A program made the position numbers and the translations under genes. Positions 58,293 to 64,000 of a stretch of 64,000 bases of DNA are shown piece by piece. The notes beneath the pieces are model-generated. The model did not search any database. It was not told the origin of the DNA and saw nothing but the letters and a program-made list of their open reading frames with translations. How positions within the stretch are numbered: position 1 is the first letter of the stretch; the number at the start of each line of letters is the position of its first letter. Origin of the DNA: Mytilus californianus (lineage: Eukaryota; Mollusca; Bivalvia; Mytilida; Mytilidae). Location of the stretch: contig NW_026262690.1 of NCBI RefSeq assembly GCF_021869535.1, forward strand, positions 66,303,995 through 66,367,994, read 5' to 3'.

Positions 58293-61200
58293 TCAGAGTC
58301 CTACATATATTCTTGCATTTATCTCATTCAAAAATACTATTTTCTTAGGAACTATGTTGTCTGTTTCAACAATGCTTTTTAATTGTAAAGTTTTATTTTT
58401 TCCTATTTTATTCGCGATTTGGAATCGCTTCAAGAGCCTCGTTTGATACTATATTATGTGAGTCTGATTCTGTTAAAAGCTTCTCAATTTGATTCATTTC
58501 CGACATTCTTGATACCGATCAACTTTTTATTTCACGTAATCACCATCTTGGTCCCAGTGTCACGGAACATGCGGCATTAGAAATAATTTGTTTCTGAATC
58601 TCATATCAGACCTTCAATACTTGAGTTATGAAGATATTCGACTTATCAAAATTGTATCTCAATGTAATTAGCTACCAATGGTTCTTACTCAAAAAGCATG
58701 GATTTGAACAAGATATTCCCTGTCGTTTTAATATGTTTCTGGTACCGAATTTATGAAACGCTTGATTAAAATGTCTGAGAGATAATGTTTATCTTTAATA
58801 AATAGGTTATTGATGCACATTATGTCTTAATCAACTCTGTTTTATATGGTTAGAGATTAATAGGTTTTATCTTCAGCAGAAAAATCTTTTGGTTTTTTGT
58901 CTTGTATTGATCAACCGCTAGTTTGCTTAGTAACGATATGTTTGGTTTAAAATTGTCTGGCATTCTGTTTTTAGCATTATGTAATATAGGTATATTAGTT
59001 AAGATAAGTGTTTGCCAAAGGTACACATAAAGCTGTTTTATTCTTTAGCTGCCTACATGTTCTACTATAATATATTTTCCGTGTAATGGAATATGAAATA
59101 GCACATTTTTTCGAAAGGTAAACGCTCATTGAATATTAGGTGTTAGTGTTGTTTACATACATTAACTTTAGAAACCATTATTACAAACTAATGACTCTTT
59201 ACCAGAATTAATCCAAATCTCCTGTATAGCACTTATGTGCTCTTCATAAGAGAACTAAAACTTAGTTTACTGCATTTTCGTACAAGATAAATATGCTTAA
59301 AAGAAGATTTGGAGTTTACGTCAATGAGAAAGCAACCCAACAACCAAAATATATTGTCTTTAAAAATTGAGTTATTCATAGTTCATTGAAATTTATTAAA
59401 CAGGTTTCATAAAGTTTTTGGTGTAAAAGCATTTTAATCCAAAAAATATTTTCGTATTTCCTGTCATTCCCAGGCCATATGGGACCCAAAGGAGTCTGAA
59501 AATCGTTGTTCTCTCCAAAATAAAGGTATCTAGTAACATAATTTTTCAATCCTTTACTAATACAGTGTTGGTCAGCAAAGCTTTAAATCTGTTGATATTT
59601 TGGTGAGGTTGTGTATCAGGGTGCGTAGATTAAATAACACATGAAATCCTTTGTATATTTTGGCAAACATAGGACTGAGTTACATAGAACAGAAATATCA
59701 AACACCCAACATGATCTAATTTCTGCATCGCTTAGTATATGTACTAGATAAAACAACAACAGTAGCTTGCAACAAATTATTTAGTGGCCCTAAAATGATT
59801 GCACATCCGCCATCTGGCATTTATGTTTTATAACAAAGAATTTAGTGTCTTAGATATCAAAAATAGTTATAGTAAGAATCTTATATAAAAAGTGTTTTTC
59901 TTTTGGCTGAAGTCTTCATGTCTGGAATAGAAATTTCACATTAAACAATTACTAAAAAAAGGTATTTCAGACTAACTGAATTATTCATTTCTTTGACAAA
60001 TAAGCTTTGAAACAATTATGACCAGTCATTTGAAATCTAAGGTCTAAGTTATGTCATATATAAAGAAATCCTTAATGTAACTTGAAAGTTAGTTATTATT
60101 TGTTACATCGCAATTAATTCCGTCTATACTAGAATTTTTTTTATGATAATATGCAGAGTGCGGTTATTTTGGTGCAAAAGCCTTCGTGGATGTGACTATT
60201 TTAAATGACTCCACGTAGAGACCAACAAGTTGTTGCAGTAGGTTTGTCCTTCATCCTCGTTTTTCAATAATGCATTTATCTGGTATTTTATCCTGTTATT
60301 TATGCATACAATTCAATGTTCGATGTGCGGTATAGTCTATGCAAACAATCTTTTACGATTTTTTTAGAATCAAGCGAGAAAATTCAAATTGGCCTCTCAG
60401 ATAAACAAGTGATGAATACGTTGGGTCTCTGGTCTGCATTATTTACCGATTGTAAGTGAGAGACCAACGCTTATCCAAGGTGTATATTTATTTTCTTTTG
60501 TTTCTTCATACACATTTGGTAGTTTTTCATCAATCTGACTGCCCATCCTTACATTTAAAAAAAAAAGATCAGATGATTACTTTTTTATTCATCAACCTCT
60601 TTTTTAAAACATAAAAAGATCAGCAATATAAAGATCCATAAATAATGGATTCTTTCAGTGTCTTCTTTCATATATTGCGTATTATTCTGAAACATAATGC
60701 ATGATCTGTAACAATAGCTGAAGGGAACAAAACGAATATTATATTTCTGAAACTTCGTGTAAACAAATATCTTAATTTACTACCAATATTTCGACAAGAT
60801 ATTGAAAATTTTCCAATAACGTAGGAAAAGCTTGACGTCCTTCTTGTGCCAATTAAAGAAACAACAATCTTCGATCAATATTTTGCAAAGAAAAATCCTT
60901 GTTAACGCCAAAAGGTCTCTAATTGAATGCCGGTGACTGACGTTGCACGCATTCTAATTAAACGTGTTCCGTTCATTCGTTTCGCTATTATGTGCAATTT
61001 TCTTCGTGGAAATTTAATTTAACAAATACTTCTTGATTTTACTAACACTTAAGACAGAAATCAAGTGTTATTTAGCGAAGGATTTAATAATCTTTAAGCA
61101 GGAAACGAACTTCGGTTGCCAGTCTTGATAGTCACGATGCAAAGATTTCATTTATGCCTTTTGAGATTTTTTTGACGACAATATTTCCCTAATTATTTTT

Positions 61201-61297
61201 AGAAATCCTACAGTACTGAATTGACAGCCAGTGTAAGAAAATAACGAATTTCTGAACGTACTTTTAAAAGTAGAATTATAAATTTTTAATATTCTAG

Positions 61298-61419
61298 TAT
61301 ACATGCTTTCTGATACAGTAGTGTATGAACAACTCGATAAAATCGACAATGTGCATGCATCATTGGGAACGTATTTAAGAAGAATGTTTAGAAGGTATAC
61401 TTTGGTTGATGTAAATCTT
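61298..61419 (+). CDS. Candidate third exon of the membrane-protein gene
   Basis: After TTAATATTCTAG an open frame enters in phase 1 as exon 2 requires and yields YMLSDTVVYEQLDKIDNVHA, then SLGTYLRRMFRRYTLVDVNL, up to a possible donor GTAAGA at 61420 (phase 0 exit). Without splicing, the frame continues 26 codons to a TAA at 61501-61503. Composition is protein-like, but I recognise no domain, and the acceptor lacks a long pyrimidine tract. It may be chance. Confidence 0.25.
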
Positions 61420-63051
61420 GTAAGAAAAACTTGGAGAAAAGAGGGAATTGAAGGGTTCGTGGAACTCTCGATCAGTGCACACCATTCCGTCGCTCGTCGG
61501 TAATAATTGAACCTTTATTCTCGAATTGCATGAAGCAAATGTTCTTTGTGGTGTTTTCTGTTCGTATAAAAACAATGACAATTGAAATAACTACTACTAT
61601 ATAGGTGGTGTTTAATGATTTTGACTACTCATGCGAGTCTCGCACGTTGGGAAATAAGATTTTTCTTGTTGGTGAAAACGGAAAAGATCTTCTTCTTGAA
61701 AACCAACAAACCATCTAAAAACAAAAAACAAAAATGAGAAAACAAATCCGGTTTTTGGTCGTTCATGAGCCATGTGCCAAAAATCCTATAAACTTAAATA
61801 CTCAACTTGCATTTTCCATTGTTTAGGTTTTTATCAACTTGGTGAACGCTGACTAAAATAATTGCCATTAGACGTCACATCTTGACTAAAATAATTGCCA
61901 TTAGACGTCACACACTTGCCAATTACTGTTATGATATTTATTCGAAACAGTGTTACCTTTTCTGCAATCTTCCTGTAAAAGTCAGCAAAGTGTCCGTACG
62001 TCCGTGGTGTCTTCAATCATGAAGTACAAATCTACTTACGATATCGGCCAAACTTATATATAACTTAATTTCCATATGTGTGGGGGTATATATTTTGTTT
62101 TCCCCTTTTAGGGATCGTAACCGGAAATTGAAGATGCAAGTCGCAATATCGCAGAACCGTATCTCCTCCTTATCTATTGAAAAGGGTTCTGCCAAAAATT
62201 AACCAGAATTTATTTACATAACATTAATCAAAATGTATAACCATATGCTTAAAGTTTGTATAAAATCAGCTTTTCTCATCATAATTTCAGTATACAGGTG
62301 CACTTATATGTTTCCAGTGAACGTTACGATTTAAATTAAAGTAGTCCTTGAGTGATATTTTTGTATTAATTTGTAGAAGATTCTTTTTAGATAAGTATCC
62401 AAACTTACGAATATTTAGGTTTGATTAAGTGTGACCATGCGAATCAAGTTTTATCAATATGTAAATATAGATATTACCTACTCATACAAAAACGTAAGTG
62501 TGAAAATAATCATAGTGGAAATTTTTAATTTCAAGTGAATTTAATGACTTTCCAAATTTGCTTTTTTCACATGTACATACATGAAGAAAACTCAAATTTT
62601 AATGTTTCACTGAACTCTGCATGATATATTTGTTCATGAAGTTGGTTGAATAGAGATTTTAAATTGGTTATGCAATAAATCATATTGGAAATAATAAAAT
62701 ATATACATGTACATATGTTTCAAAGGGACTTCAAAATACTTTTTCTTGAATGATAGAGATTTGAGGTTTTTCTTTCCATCTTTATAAAAAATTATAACTT
62801 CAGGAATGCAAGTTATTAGTTCGTTGCACCAAATGATACTTGCAGTGCAATAATGATTAATTAGATGTAGAAATATGTGAAATTTAAAGTTAATTGCTTT
62901 CTTTTTCTTTCTATATCACTAATCTTTCTTAAGGAACATATTTTTGTAAATGTTATATTTAGCACGTATCAGGCTAACCCTTTTGTGTTAACTTAAATGA
63001 TAATCATTTTAATTTTCTATACCAGTACAATGTTGTATTTCATCTTTATAG

Positions 63052-63106
63052 CATTTTGATCCTTCAATCTTATCGAAAACATTCCGAATTCTAAAGAAAC
63101 TTGTAG
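63052..63106 (+). CDS. Candidate further exon (55 nt)
   Basis: Framed by TTTCATCTTTATAG and GTAG|GTAAGC, both good. Only the phase 0 reading is open: HFDPSILSKTFRILKKLV plus one base, leaving in phase 1. It would follow the candidate at 61298-61419 in phase, or replace exon 2 as an alternative, since both go from phase 0 to phase 1. Real splicing is not shown. Confidence 0.3.
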
Positions 63107-64000
63107 GTAAGCTGATATGAAATGAAATAAATAGCACAGAAACATGTCGGGCTGATAAACGGATCTGACGTTAAATTCTAAATTTTAATTTTTAAAATCT
63201 CCAAAGGTATTAAAACAGTGGTGAAATCATCAACTTTTCAAAATAATCACGTGTATTTATTTATGGAGCGTTTTTTTAAGTAACACTGCACATAAAAACA
63301 ATTGATATATGCACTGACAACAAATCTGATAGTACCAAATAAAATTTTTACTTGATGGAACGGATGAATTTATGATTTATTTTTTTTAAACATAATTTCA
63401 TTTAGCTTTCATTTTTAGCTAAAAAGATAAAACAGTGCCATTTTTATACACCAAAAAATGATTTTGTTCAAATTACCAAATTCCTGATCCATTGGCGTCC
63501 GTCGTCAGTTTGTAAACTTTTTTTTCAAAAATCATATCTGAAACTAGTTGTAAACAGAACTTGGAAACACTCTTTATGATACTTCTTTAAAAATTCGACG
63601 TTTTGTCGATCAGCTAAAATTAACACCGTTACAAACAATAATACAAAGAGATTATAGGTTCATTAAGTACATTTGTGCCAAACTATTAAACAATTAATGA
63701 TCCCTTATAAATGTATTTCTTGATGGTCTAAACCACTCTCATTCTTGGTCTTTAGTTATCTACTTGCCACCAGTTTGGTTAAATATTGAGGTTCCATAAG
63801 AGAAAAAAGACAAAATATTGATGAAGAAAAACAAATAACAGAAAATAATTCTAAATAAGACTTAATTTTTGCCTAGGAATATTTTTTTAGCAATCCCTAT
63901 TTAAAATTGAACACCAAGAACACCCGTTTTTATTAGATATAGCTTCGACTGTAACTGGGAAAAGAACATGGAGTATGGGTTAAATAAATGCACTAAGTCT
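63107..64000. other. AT-rich sequence to the window end
   Basis: No exon or repeat recognised. The C-terminal domain of the membrane protein must lie beyond the window if the gene is intact. Confidence 0.5.

Larger units (their letters stand above)
57182..61297 (+). other. Downstream intron sequence of the membrane-protein gene
   Basis: AT-rich with a poly-C tract and a CATCGCACTTCAGCG array, and a decayed GAGACAACT-like head near 59300. Short exon-like pockets at 59474-59525 and 60157-60218 are discussed under findings; neither is certain. Confidence 0.5.

Noticed and set aside
59474..59500. Collagen-like start GHMGPKGV after exon 2
   Set aside because: In the phase required by exon 2 the frame meets TGA after eight codons, so a collagen stalk is not supported here.

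Overview
The window looks like nuclear DNA of a marine bivalve, most likely a mussel of the genus Mytilus. It is AT-rich, almost devoid of long open frames, and packed with interspersed repeats that I recognise from mussel sequence, such as the element carrying 'GCCAATGAGACAACT' and the one carrying 'GTGTCAAAGAGACAACAAC'. The genus assignment rests on memory of these repeats, not on a search. No bacterial gene organisation, operon, CRISPR array or RNA gene is visible.

One host gene is well supported. On the plus strand a first coding exon (46192-46656) encodes the N-terminal 155 residues of a type II single-pass membrane protein, with a TATA-like box upstream and a consensus donor. A 10.5 kb intron follows, then a 37-nt second exon (57145-57181) that continues the frame. 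The stalk, with a CxxC and a CC pair, followed by a charged helix, resembles molluscan TNF-ligand-like proteins, but the diagnostic C-terminal domain lies outside the window or in exons I cannot prove. Candidate further exons are at 61298-61419 and 63052-63106, with compatible phases. A separate 61-codon acidic terminal exon candidate lies at 8663-8849.

Mobile-element relics form the other coding content. A decayed THAP plus DDE_Tnp_4 (Harbinger/IS4EU-like) transposase occupies about 4662-5856. A reverse-transcriptase relic lies on the minus strand at about 22440-23284, followed by its 3' tail. A second RT C-terminal fragment (40995-41343, minus) sits beside another tail family. Solo, apparently 5'-truncated copies of both tails are scattered through the window.

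Layout: 1-4500 mostly featureless; 4.6-5.9 kb transposase relic; 6-13.8 kb repeat-rich, with 37-bp and 54-bp minisatellites; 13.8-18 kb quiet; 18-41.7 kb interspersed repeats and RT relics; 43.5 kb a 29-bp minisatellite; 46-57 kb first exon and long intron of the membrane-protein gene; 57-64 kb later introns and candidate exons. I found no convincing undescribed functional system. The most informative items are the membrane-protein gene, the in-frame duplication inside the RT relic, and the palindromic TTCACGTGAA repeats.
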